From NCBI GenBank assembly GCA_964654545.1, contig CAZZIU010000013.1, forward strand, positions 1 through 64,000: 64,000 bases of DNA. The letters are read 5' to 3'. The first letter of the stretch is position 1; every line of letters begins with the position of its first letter. This DNA comes from JABMOV01 sp964654545. Lineage in GTDB: Bacteria; Fidelibacterota; Marinisomatia; Marinisomatales; JABMOV01. The notes below the pieces were generated by a model. That model was given only the letters and a program-made list of their open reading frames with translations. It did not search any database and was not told the DNA's origin. Positions 1 through 7,208 of the stretch are shown here, in pieces. A program made the position numbers and the translations under genes.

Positions 1-65
1 TTTCACGACTAGAAACAAAAGGCCTGAAAAGCCTTGTGTCGCTGGTTCGATTCCGGCTCGAGCCA
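1..65 (+). tRNA. 3' part of a class II-like tRNA (isoacceptor unknown)
   Basis: Seen directly: a canonical T arm (stem GCTGG/CCGGC around the loop TTCGATT), then a seven-base acceptor strand TCGAGCC and discriminator A at position 65. CCA is not encoded. Upstream of the T arm there is a long hairpin (about 9 bp with one mismatch, loop CTGAAAA) where the variable region would be, which suggests a class II tRNA (Ser, Leu or Tyr type). The anticodon lies at or beyond the window edge, so the isoacceptor cannot be named. A tmRNA 3' end was considered, but the acceptor lacks the expected G3-U70 pair. Confidence 0.6.
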
Positions 66-74
66 CTGAGTATT

Positions 75-103
75 GCCCCGGTAAACAACCGGGGCTTTTT
101 TTT
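75..103 (+). terminator. Rho-independent terminator after the tRNA
   Basis: Perfect 8-bp GC-rich stem (GCCCCGGT / ACCGGGGC) with a 5-nt loop, followed by eight T residues. It sits 10 bases after the tRNA end and is oriented to stop tRNA transcription before the large secreted-protein gene. The following 227 bases up to position 330 hold no convincing gene; no clear promoter was recognised there. Confidence 0.9.
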
Positions 104-330
104 AGTATCCGTCTTATAGGAGTTACAGGTCTACCGGATCAAATATTGGACGCTGGTTACCCGATTATAGGAAAAACGAATCACAACCCCAATTAGAATT
201 TATTTTTTTATCCAAATGGTTCAATCCATATGACTGCATTGATATTGGGTTTGAAGTACGATTGATTTAATGTAACTTAGTTTTCTGAATAATCTTACAC
301 CATCGAACCTGATATGATTAAGAGGTGCCT

Positions 331-3300
331 ATGAAGTTAAAATCGTTAACCTTCTGTGTATCCATGATCCTTCTGATTCCCAATTATATCATAGGCCAGC
401 AATGGACCATCCTTGAAACATATACTATTCCTGGAAAAGCATCAGGACTGGCATACGATGGCACCTATTTATACAGTGGTATTTATGGCAGCAATGGCGA
501 TGAAGTGTACCAGATCAATCCTTCGGATGGTACCTACACCCTACAATTTTCAGATCCAAACCTAGGCGATTCTTTTGGAATGACCTATGGCGGAGGGAAT
601 CTATGGATTACAGATCATCATACCGGAGTTTCTGATCCAGCCATTGCCTATGAATACAGCCTGTCAGGAACAGTATTATCTCAGTTCAATCTACCAGACC
701 ATTACATGTCCGGTATTGCCTATGACAATGGAAATTTCTGGGTGGCCACGTATTACATATCCGGGGGATCAGAAATAATCTATAAGGTGGACTCAACCGG
801 AAGTGTTCTTTCATCTTTTGCCGCCCCTGATGCACAACCATGGGCTGTATGCCTTGAAAATGAGGATATGTGGGTGGTGGATTATAACGCCAACACCCTA
901 TTCAAAGTTGATACTACAGATGGTTCAATTTTGGATAGTCACGTGTCGGAAAACATTAAACCTGCTGGTGTGGTTTTCGACGGCCAGTATCTCTGGTATG
1001 TAGATGGTGGATTATCCGCACCCAGCACCTTGTACAAAGTCGACCTGGGTGGAGGCGGAACTCCAGTCGTCAGCATTAACATTGATCATTATGATTTTGG
1101 TAACGTAATCATTGGAAATTCCGCTGAATCAAATTTGACTCTGTCAAATACGGGAACTGGTGATCTAACGATCAATAGCATCACGATTACAAACACACTT
1201 TTTTCCACTGATGTGACACTCCCGCAGATAATTCAGCCTGGCGGATCCTTGAACATACCATTGACCTTTTCTCCTAATAATATTGGTCCGACTGAAAGTA
1301 CCCTTACGGTTGAATGTAATGATCCCATAAATCCACAGGTGCAGGTTGAGCTACAAGGGTATGGCATTGAACCTGATGCTGATATTGCCGTGGATTACAC
1401 ATTTATGGATTTCAATAATGTTCGTGTTGGTGCACAGACTTCAAAAACGCTTTCAATTAGCAATCAGGGTGCCAGCGATCTAACGATTACGGCAAATAAC
1501 AATCAGTTTGTCTTTACCTTGGATGAGACTCTCAATTTTCCGATGACATTATCAACCCGCGATACGGTCATCCTCAGATGCTGGTTTAGCCCACCAACTC
1601 TGGGAGAATATTCTGGTGCCATGGTTATTACATCAGATGATCCTGATGAATCCATCGTAAATATTGTCCTGCATGGAATTGGGATTCAATTTAATCCTGA
1701 TATAGGGACTGTATTCTGGCATCTTACCAGCAATGTTGAGGGAGAAAAAATAATTGCGTTTCGAAACTTCGTTGATTTAAACAACGACGGGGTCGATGAA
1801 GTACTGGTCGCAGACAATGACTATCATGTTCATTGCGTTAATGGAAACAGCTCCGGTGAAGCAGACATTCTGTGGACGTTTTCCAGTCAGCTTGGCTCTT
1901 ATTGGACGGGATCAATATACCAGGAACCGGGTCTAAAGGTAGGGGGAGATCTGAATGCCGATGGAATCGCCGATGTCCTGGTTGGGACAGCCTGGGGTAG
2001 CCGATCAGTCTTTGCGCTGGATGGGAGCAATGGAAATATCCTCTGGTATTTTGATTCCCATACAATCGGCGATGGTGGATGGGTTTATGAAGTGGATGGC
2101 AACAATGATTTTACGTCCGATGGTATTCCGGATATCTTGGCTTGCGCTGGCGATGATGGTGGTGGTACAGGACCCAAACGGGTGTGGCTGTTTGATGGTA
2201 CAAATGGCAATCTGGTGTGGCAACATCTGTTTGACGTTGCTATTGCATCGGTGATAAGTATTGAAGATGCTACCAATGATGGAGTTCCTGAAGTTGTCTG
2301 TGGTGAATCGGTGAATACCGGAACTGCTGAAGTACACCTGTTGAATGGCTCGAATGGGAACGTTATTTACTCCTGGGATTCAAATTCTTCTGCCGTTATG
2401 GCACTGTCAACCATTTCAGATGGCAACGGAGATGGACGAGAGGATTTTTGTTATGGTGATTACCAGGGTGACATTGTAGCCTATTCGTCCGTAAATACAT
2501 TATTGTGGTCCGCGTCACTGGGGTCCGGTATTTTGACACATTTTGATAACCTTTCCTCGAACCTAGGAGAATTTATTTTGCCGTCCATCCTTGGCAACTA
2601 TACTTTCCCAGTAATCAATACCAGCAATGGATCCTATCAATGGACTATCGCACCTGGCGGCTATACACTGGATTCAGCACCCGTAGCTGATATTAATGGC
2701 GATGAAACAAATGATGTACTTATTGGAATCTATGATAATTCCGGTGGGAACCATAAAGTCATTGCAGCCTCTGGCACGGATGGTCAAACCATCTACGAGA
2801 CCTATCCCGGTAGTGCCGTAGAACAGGTTATGGCAATTGATGATCTGGATGGGAATGGTAGTTCAGAAATTGTGTACGGGCTGCGAAACGGAAATGTATA
2901 TTGTATATCCGGTGGAACAAATGGTACCCAACCAAACCAAGTACCGGTTATCACCAATATTTCCCTTGATCCGCCAAATCCATATACCAGTGATCCGGTT
3001 ACTATTTCCGCTACTATTACCGATGATCATGGAATTATTTCCGCTACCTGTTATTGGGAATATGGAACCATTGCCAACCCAACTGCCATACCCATGATCC
3101 CATCCACAAGTCCTGATGTCTATAGTACTGTCACACCAATTCCTGAAGATACCTTAGGTTTGGACGTCTATTATTATATCGTGGCACAAGATGCAATTGA
3201 TTCAACCACATCGCCCACGATGGTTTATTCTATTACCGATACTACTGTAGCCATAATCGCTGAAAACAATCAACTCCCACAGCATTTTAAAATCCATCAA

Positions 3301-3558
3301 AACTATCCAAATCCATTTAACCCAACAACAACATTGAATTATGATTTACCAGAAAAATCATTCGTTACGATTGTCATTTTTGATGTGTTAGGCCGGATGA
3401 CTAAAACTCTGTCAAATAATGTCGTCGATGCCGGGTACCACTCCATTACCTGGGACGGTACAGATAGGATCGGGAATCAGGTGGGCGCAGGGGTATATTT
3501 CTATCAGATTCGGTCAGGAGAATTCGTCCAGACTAAAAAGATGCTCTTGATAAAATAA
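331..3558 (+). CDS. Giant secreted protein: propeller-like, ASH, FG-GAP repeats, T9SS sorting domain
   Basis: About 1075 residues from ATG 331, chosen over an in-frame GTG at 325 because AGAGG at 321-325 is then a well-placed ribosome binding site. Residues 1-23 form a signal peptide. Domains in order: a repeat region resembling a beta-propeller (about 25-240); two ASH/HYDIN-like immunoglobulin-fold domains (about 248-345 and 350-452, each with DFGN/DFNN and a LSNTG/ISNQG strand); at least seven FG-GAP/VCBS-like repeats with calcium-type DxNxDG loops such as DLNADGIADVLVG (about 475-870); an Ig-like region (about 880-970); and a C-terminal type A sorting domain with NYPNPFNPTT and a final GVYFYQI strand. 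In this family the last domain directs export through the type IX system and is removed on surface attachment. Likely a cell-surface or secreted adhesion/binding protein; the ligand is unknown. No secretion-machinery gene is in the window. Convergent with the sulfur operon. Confidence 0.85.
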   Translation: MKLKSLTFCVSMILLIPNYIIGQQWTILETYTIPGKASGLAYDGTYLYSGIYGSNGDEVYQINPSDGTYTLQFSDPNLGDSFGMTYGGGNLWITDHHTGVSDPAIAYEYSLSGTVLSQFNLPDHYMSGIAYDNGNFWVATYYISGGSEIIYKVDSTGSVLSSFAAPDAQPWAVCLENEDMWVVDYNANTLFKVDTTDGSILDSHVSENIKPAGVVFDGQYLWYVDGGLSAPSTLYKVDLGGGGTPVVSINIDHYDFGNVIIGNSAESNLTLSNTGTGDLTINSITITNTLFSTDVTLPQIIQPGGSLNIPLTFSPNNIGPTESTLTVECNDPINPQVQVELQGYGIEPDADIAVDYTFMDFNNVRVGAQTSKTLSISNQGASDLTITANNNQFVFTLDETLNFPMTLSTRDTVILRCWFSPPTLGEYSGAMVITSDDPDESIVNIVLHGIGIQFNPDIGTVFWHLTSNVEGEKIIAFRNFVDLNNDGVDEVLVADNDYHVHCVNGNSSGEADILWTFSSQLGSYWTGSIYQEPGLKVGGDLNADGIADVLVGTAWGSRSVFALDGSNGNILWYFDSHTIGDGGWVYEVDGNNDFTSDGIPDILACAGDDGGGTGPKRVWLFDGTNGNLVWQHLFDVAIASVISIEDATNDGVPEVVCGESVNTGTAEVHLLNGSNGNVIYSWDSNSSAVMALSTISDGNGDGREDFCYGDYQGDIVAYSSVNTLLWSASLGSGILTHFDNLSSNLGEFILPSILGNYTFPVINTSNGSYQWTIAPGGYTLDSAPVADINGDETNDVLIGIYDNSGGNHKVIAASGTDGQTIYETYPGSAVEQVMAIDDLDGNGSSEIVYGLRNGNVYCISGGTNGTQPNQVPVITNISLDPPNPYTSDPVTISATITDDHGIISATCYWEYGTIANPTAIPMIPSTSPDVYSTVTPIPEDTLGLDVYYYIVAQDAIDSTTSPTMVYSITDTTVAIIAENNQLPQHFKIHQNYPNPFNPTTTLNYDLPEKSFVTIVIFDVLGRMTKTLSNNVVDAGYHSITWDGTDRIGNQVGAGVYFYQIRSGEFVQTKKMLLIK

Positions 3559-3616
3559 TCCTCCATAAGAGCCTGGATGATTATAAGAAAATCAGTGTCA
3601 AGTAGATTAGAAAAGG

Positions 3617-3640
3617 CCCCGAGGAAATCGGGGCTTTCTA
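3617..3640 (+). terminator. Rho-independent terminator of the secreted-protein gene
   Basis: Seven-bp stem GCCCCGA / TCGGGGC with loop GGAAA, followed by TTTCT. It lies 58 bases after the stop codon at 3558 and fits termination of plus-strand transcription. Confidence 0.75.
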
Positions 3641-3670
3641 TTCTTCATAAGGATACTAGATTTTTTGACG

Positions 3671-3701
3671 AAAAAGCGTATCCAAAATGAATACGCTTTT
3701 T
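3671..3701. terminator. Bidirectional terminator between convergent genes
   Basis: Perfect 11-bp inverted repeat AAAAAGCGTAT / ATACGCTTTTT with a 9-nt loop. The A-tract on one side and T-tract on the other make it a terminator in both directions, as expected between the plus-strand secreted-protein gene and the minus-strand sulfur operon that ends at 3746. Confidence 0.8.
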
Positions 3702-3745
3702 GCAATCACCACGATTAAAGCCGTGGTCTCCCCCGCAGATGTATT

Positions 3746-4264
3746 TCAGGTAAAGATAATCTGGGAACCAGCTGCTTTCTCATAAAACTGTCCCACTGTC
3801 AGTACAGCTTCAACCTGAGGAACAAGATCATCCTGAGTCAACTTGAACATATCCATCGCCAGTTTGCAGGCATAGAGATGTCCACCGGCATCGGCTATCA
3901 TTTCAAGAAATTCGTCCACTTCCGGGATATCAAGTTTTTCCATTTCATTTTTCATCATTCCGGTGGCCATAGCTGATACTCCCGGGATCGCACCTAGCAG
4001 GCTTGGAAACGGTGCCGTAATTGGCATTTTCATCATAGGCATCGCCAGATTCAGTGATGGATTACCTACTGTTGCAACTTTGAGATTTCGAACCATTTTT
4101 TTCATGATGGCATTTAACCCAAAGAAGGTGAAAAAAATTGATGCTTCGATGCCTTCCATGCGTGCGCCATTGGCCATAATCAAGGCCGGGTACACTTCAT
4201 CTAAACCACCGTGTGCGCAAATTAACGAAACCTTTTTGATAGGTTCCGGTGACTGGTCAGTCAT
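3746..4264 (-). CDS. DsrE2-like sulfur carrier / peroxiredoxin-family protein (DsrE/DsrF/DrsH superfamily)
   Basis: 172 residues. The DsrE/F/H superfamily moves sulfane sulfur on a cysteine persulfide; the DsrE2 branch often accompanies SQR-like flavoproteins, TusA and DsrC. Seen: the N-terminal strand and loop VSLICAHGGLDEVYPALIMANGA, a hydrophobic Met-rich central stretch (about 70-105), and the conserved cysteine in YACKLAMDMF (Cys133), the expected persulfide carrier. Cys16 is the only other cysteine. A good ribosome binding site (AAAGGAG) precedes ATG 4264. It is the last gene of the five-gene sulfur operon, 15 bases after the TusE/DsrC gene. Function as a sulfur carrier in this operon is inferred from family and context. 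Confidence 0.85.
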   Translation of the reverse strand: MTDQSPEPIKKVSLICAHGGLDEVYPALIMANGARMEGIEASIFFTFFGLNAIMKKMVRNLKVATVGNPSLNLAMPMMKMPITAPFPSLLGAIPGVSAMATGMMKNEMEKLDIPEVDEFLEMIADAGGHLYACKLAMDMFKLTQDDLVPQVEAVLTVGQFYEKAAGSQIIFT

Positions 4265-4279
4265 GATTTTCTCCTTTAT

Positions 4280-4597
4280 CTAGACACATCCTACTGGTTT
4301 TTTTAAACCAGCAATACGTGCAGCTTTTTTCGCCGGTCCACCGGGAAATAATTGGTACAATTCTTTTGTAGGTACAACCCCTGATTTGTTCAATTTGCGA
4401 ATAGAGGGTGCCGATCCACTGGATTCAAACTCACTGCGGAAATAGGCAATGATTTCCATATGGCGATCGGTAAGATTATCAATCCCTTCCTCTATCGCCA
4501 GTTCTTTGGCTATGGATTCATTCCAGGCCGTATGATCGGTCATAAATCCTTCATCGTCTACTTCTACGGTTGTATTGGCAATTGTTTTGGTTGCCAT
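4280..4597 (-). CDS. TusE/DsrC-family sulfur relay protein with a single C-terminal Cys
   Basis: 105 residues, the usual family length. The protein has the family fold markers (DDEGFMTDHTAWNE near the start, LTDRHMEIIAYFRSEF in the middle, LFPGGPAKKAARIAGL and KPVGCV at the end). The penultimate cysteine (Cys104, called CysA in DsrC) is present on the flexible C-terminal arm. The second cysteine of true DsrC (CysB, 11 residues upstream) is alanine here (Ala93). By the accepted classification this makes it TusE-type rather than a sulfite-reductase DsrC, so it should carry sulfur as a persulfide but not form the DsrC trisulfide. It starts 3 bases after the DUF1641 gene ends and is followed by the DsrE2 gene. 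No tusBCD genes are in the window, so transfer to tRNA thiolation is not supported by context. Confidence 0.88.
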   Translation of the reverse strand: MATKTIANTTVEVDDEGFMTDHTAWNESIAKELAIEEGIDNLTDRHMEIIAYFRSEFESSGSAPSIRKLNKSGVVPTKELYQLFPGGPAKKAARIAGLKKPVGCV

Positions 4598-4600
4598 GGT

Positions 4601-5293
4601 TTACTCCTTTTCTTTTTCTGATAAGTCATTGGATGCACGGGCGATATTTTTAATAAAGGTCATTAAAAATCCTATCCCCCGTTTTACTTCAGGAGAATTC
4701 ATCTCCCGCATAGCCTTAAATACTGAAATATCTTTGACATGCTCCAAATCAATATGGCGGTATACCTGTACTGCATTGTTGATTGCCTTAAGCATATCGG
4801 GTTGGGTTAAATCTTTTATGGTTTCAAGAATGATAACCACATTATCTGCCAGCAATTGGACGTCATCAACTGAAAAATGCTGAACCACATTATCCAGCAC
4901 ATTGGTTAGTTCGTTGAAAAACTCGAAATACCCTTTCCGATCAAAATCATCCAATCTATACAATGTATCTTTAAATACACGTTGACCGATAGGCTTTGCG
5001 TCCTCAATAAAATCAACTGTGTTTTCCATCTTTTCCATTAGGCCAACGATATTATTCGTATTCCTGAGAAGCTTTTTTAACAGATAAATAAAATCGCCGG
5101 ATTGTACAAATGGGGCCACATCTTCCAGTTCCACCACCGCCGTATCAAAAACATCTTTGGCAATCAGAGATAAATCATCTTTTAACTCATTCATTTCTTC
5201 GCGTTGCCGGCGATTGATTTCAAGCTCAGCAGAAATGGCATCCAGTTTTACCTGGATATCACTTAACTGGGATGTAATCATGTCTGTATTCAT
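4601..5293 (-). CDS. DUF1641 protein, partner of the SQR-like flavoprotein
   Basis: 230 residues, soluble, strongly helical and acidic. The C-terminal segment SPEVKRGIGFLMTFIKNIA (about 203-221) is the DUF1641 signature. The N-terminal 60 residues are predicted coiled coil. DUF1641 proteins are commonly encoded beside NAD(FAD)-dependent oxidoreductases of the SQR family, as here, where the start lies one base after the flavoprotein stop. Its biochemical job is not established; a subunit or chaperone role for the flavoprotein is an inference from conserved pairing. Confidence 0.75.
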   Translation of the reverse strand: MNTDMITSQLSDIQVKLDAISAELEINRRQREEMNELKDDLSLIAKDVFDTAVVELEDVAPFVQSGDFIYLLKKLLRNTNNIVGLMEKMENTVDFIEDAKPIGQRVFKDTLYRLDDFDRKGYFEFFNELTNVLDNVVQHFSVDDVQLLADNVVIILETIKDLTQPDMLKAINNAVQVYRHIDLEHVKDISVFKAMREMNSPEVKRGIGFLMTFIKNIARASNDLSEKEKE

Positions 5294-5294
5294 T

Positions 5295-6524
5295 TCATGC
5301 TCGCTTCCCTGCCATGAGCATTTCTGATTCTATGGGTAATTCAGCGCCCTTGAGTAATAGATTCCAATACATCCAGCGGAACATCATTTTTCCATAATGG
5401 TTCATTTTGGTTTCTTCCAACAGGGAAAAGGGTCCAATTCCCGGCAATGGGAATTTTCCGGGCAAAGGTTCCGTATCGTAATTAAAATCAATTAGAATCC
5501 CTTTCCCAAACCCGGATTCGATATAGCAATTGGCGTGTCCGTCAAACCTGGCTTTTAGTGGTTGTCCATCTATGGCGCTGAGCAGATTGTCAAACAGTAT
5601 CTCAGATTGAAAATGAGCCACCGAACCCGCTTTTGAACTTGGGAGATTGGTGGCATCTCCGATTACAAATACGTTTCCCCATTTATCAGATTGCAACGTC
5701 TGTTTATTGGTCGGAATGAAATTCAATTCATCTCCCATACCAGACCGTTCAATAACATCATCTCCCATGTTTGTGGGTATGGTAACCAGCAGATCATAAT
5801 CCACCGTCGTCTCTTCCCATGAAACAATTTTGTTGTTCTCATGGTCTACCCGCGCAATATTGAAATCAGGAGTCAGGGTGATATTTTTCTTGTCCAAAAA
5901 ATCACCAAACACTTGTGATGCACGTGGTTTCGTAAATGCTCCGGGCAAGGGCGTAACAAATTCTATATCGACCTTATCCCGAATCCCCCGCTCTGTAAAC
6001 CACCAGTCGGCCAGGAAAACAAATTCCAATGGCGCTACGGGACATTTGATGGGCATCTCTGCAATATTCAATACCAGTTTGCCGCCTTCCCAGTATTTGA
6101 GAAACTTTGCCAGTGCAGTTGCACCTTCTATGGTATAAAAATCAAAAATGTTTTTATGCCATTGTTCACCTTTCATCCCTTCAATCTCATTGGGATTGAT
6201 TTTTGATCCGGTTGCCACAATGAGAAAATCGTAGTTGAGGGTGGTTCCATTCTTCAACTTCACCTGATTCGTATCCGGTTGGATAATATCTATTTCCGAT
6301 TGGATCGCTTCTATTCCACTGGGGAAAAAATCCCGTTTCGGCTTAATTACATCCTTGGGTGTATAAATACCAAAAGGGATAAATAGAAATCCCGGTTGAT
6401 AATAATGGGTCTCAAATTGATCCACGATAGTGATGTGCCAGGAATCTTTTTCCAGCACAGGTTCCAGTTTGTTGAGCATCATTGTACCGGCTGTTCCGGC
6501 TCCAAGGATGACTAGTTTTTTCAT
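5295..6524 (-). CDS. Sulfide:quinone oxidoreductase-family FAD flavoprotein
   Basis: 409 residues. Family members oxidise sulfide to polysulfide or sulfane sulfur and pass electrons to membrane quinone. Seen: N-terminal FAD-binding GAGTAG (about 8-13), the second dinucleotide-fold motif LIVATGSK (about 101-108), the C-terminal FAD contact VFVIGDATNLP (about 285-295), and an amphipathic C-terminal segment rich in Trp, Met and Phe that would suit monotopic membrane binding. Two active-site-type cysteines are visible, Cys161 in KCPVAPLE and Cys333 in ANCYIESGFGKG; they match the redox pair of SQR, while the third cysteine found in some SQRs is missing. The start overlaps the MerR gene stop by 4 bases (ATGA). 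It may be a canonical SQR or a divergent sulfane-sulfur oxidoreductase feeding DsrE2/TusE; the sequence alone does not decide. Confidence 0.8.
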   Translation of the reverse strand: MKKLVILGAGTAGTMMLNKLEPVLEKDSWHITIVDQFETHYYQPGFLFIPFGIYTPKDVIKPKRDFFPSGIEAIQSEIDIIQPDTNQVKLKNGTTLNYDFLIVATGSKINPNEIEGMKGEQWHKNIFDFYTIEGATALAKFLKYWEGGKLVLNIAEMPIKCPVAPLEFVFLADWWFTERGIRDKVDIEFVTPLPGAFTKPRASQVFGDFLDKKNITLTPDFNIARVDHENNKIVSWEETTVDYDLLVTIPTNMGDDVIERSGMGDELNFIPTNKQTLQSDKWGNVFVIGDATNLPSSKAGSVAHFQSEILFDNLLSAIDGQPLKARFDGHANCYIESGFGKGILIDFNYDTEPLPGKFPLPGIGPFSLLEETKMNHYGKMMFRWMYWNLLLKGAELPIESEMLMAGKRA

Positions 6525-6994
6525 GATCCGTTCTCCAGTGATTTTTGTGATTTTTCCAGCAGCTTAAAAATGGATTTGATATCCACACATTTACTCGGTA
6601 ATTGGTATACGTCGCATACCCGGCAATCTTCATTGATGCAGGCCGACCCTTTCCGGGTTGCTTTCCAGCAAGGATCATGGGTTACCGTATATGCATCGCA
6701 GTTATTCCTATCTTCCATGCTGCAGGGTCGAATTATCCAGCACGGCACCTGTGCAAACATGGCTTTGATTCCCGCAATGTTGAGACCATATTCATCAAGA
6801 TAGCGACGAATGCATCGGATGCGTTGTATATCTGCATCCGAATAAAGGCGGCGATTGGAAGCCGTTTTAAATGGCAGTATCAACCCGTGATCTACGTATT
6901 GCCTGAGTGTATAGACAGAAGTATCGGTTAGCTGTGCTGCTATTCTTAAAGGATAGACAGGAGTTGATTTGTCAATAGGTTGCGCTGGTGACAT
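6521..6994 (-). CDS. MerR-family regulator with cysteine-rich C-terminal sensor domain
   Basis: 157 residues. Residues 14-82 form a MerR-type winged helix (YPLRIAAQLTDTSVYTLRQY, then NRRLYSDADIQRIRCIRRYL). After it, instead of the usual short dimerisation helix and metal loop, there is a compact cysteine-rich region with Cys85, 91, 99, 109, 119, 124, 127 and 136, including a CxxxxCxxC cluster. This could bind an Fe-S cluster or metal, or sense persulfide; which one is unknown. It is the first gene of the sulfur operon, overlapping the SQR-like gene by 4 bases, and lies directly downstream of a promoter and a double inverted repeat that is its probable binding site (autoregulation inferred). 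Confidence 0.82.
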   Translation of the reverse strand: MSPAQPIDKSTPVYPLRIAAQLTDTSVYTLRQYVDHGLILPFKTASNRRLYSDADIQRIRCIRRYLDEYGLNIAGIKAMFAQVPCWIIRPCSMEDRNNCDAYTVTHDPCWKATRKGSACINEDCRVCDVYQLPSKCVDIKSIFKLLEKSQKSLENGS

Positions 6995-7035
6995 TTTGGC
7001 GTCTTCGTTTTATCTTATTCGTTGGTTCAATTTTC

Positions 7036-7086
7036 AATTTCTGCATTGTTCATTGCAGAATTTCTGCTTTCTTAACAGCAGAAATT
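7036..7086 (-). promoter_or_regulatory. Double-dyad operator of the sulfur operon
   Basis: Two inverted repeats in tandem with one geometry: AATTTCTGC, 10 bases, GCAGAATTTCTGC (shared centre), 10 bases, GCAGAAATT. Half-sites lie at 7036-7044, 7055-7063, 7059-7067 and 7078-7086; the second dyad is a perfect 9-bp repeat. The pattern repeats every 23 bp, about two helical turns. It covers the predicted -10 box and transcription start of the MerR gene, 42 bases upstream of its ATG. Likely binds two MerR-type dimers; the identity of the bound protein is inferred. Confidence 0.7.
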
Positions 7087-7110
7087 ACTGAGCTGGTTTT
7101 CCTCTGTCAA
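7082..7110 (-). promoter_or_regulatory. Sigma70-like promoter of the MerR-SQR-DUF1641-TusE-DsrE2 operon
   Basis: On the minus strand a perfect TTGACA (-35, 7110-7105) is followed after 17 bases by TAATTT (-10, 7087-7082). The -10 box lies in the outer half-site of the double-dyad operator, so a bound regulator would compete with RNA polymerase. The 17-bp spacing is that of an ordinary promoter, not the stretched 19-20 bp spacer typical of MerR activation. Confidence 0.55.
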
Positions 7111-7151
7111 GATAATAAGATAATAATATCTTCTTATGTGATTAAAGATAC

Positions 7152-7175
7152 AAAAAACCCCGGGTTAACCGGGGT
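7152..7175 (-). terminator. Rho-independent terminator of htpG
   Basis: Seven-bp stem ACCCCGG / CCGGGGT with a 5-nt loop; read on the minus strand it is followed by six T residues. It lies 33 bases after the htpG stop and separates htpG from the sulfur operon. Confidence 0.85.
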
Positions 7176-7208
7176 CATAATGTTTTACATTTGTCTTTGC
7201 GACTTATG

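Noticed and set aside
1..65. tmRNA 3' end
   Set aside because: The acceptor strand TCGAGCC implies a C3-G70 pair, not the G3-U70 needed for alanylation of tmRNA.
5830..6138. Plus-strand frame of 102 codons opposite the SQR-like gene
   Set aside because: No motif; lies fully within a well-supported flavoprotein gene on the minus strand.
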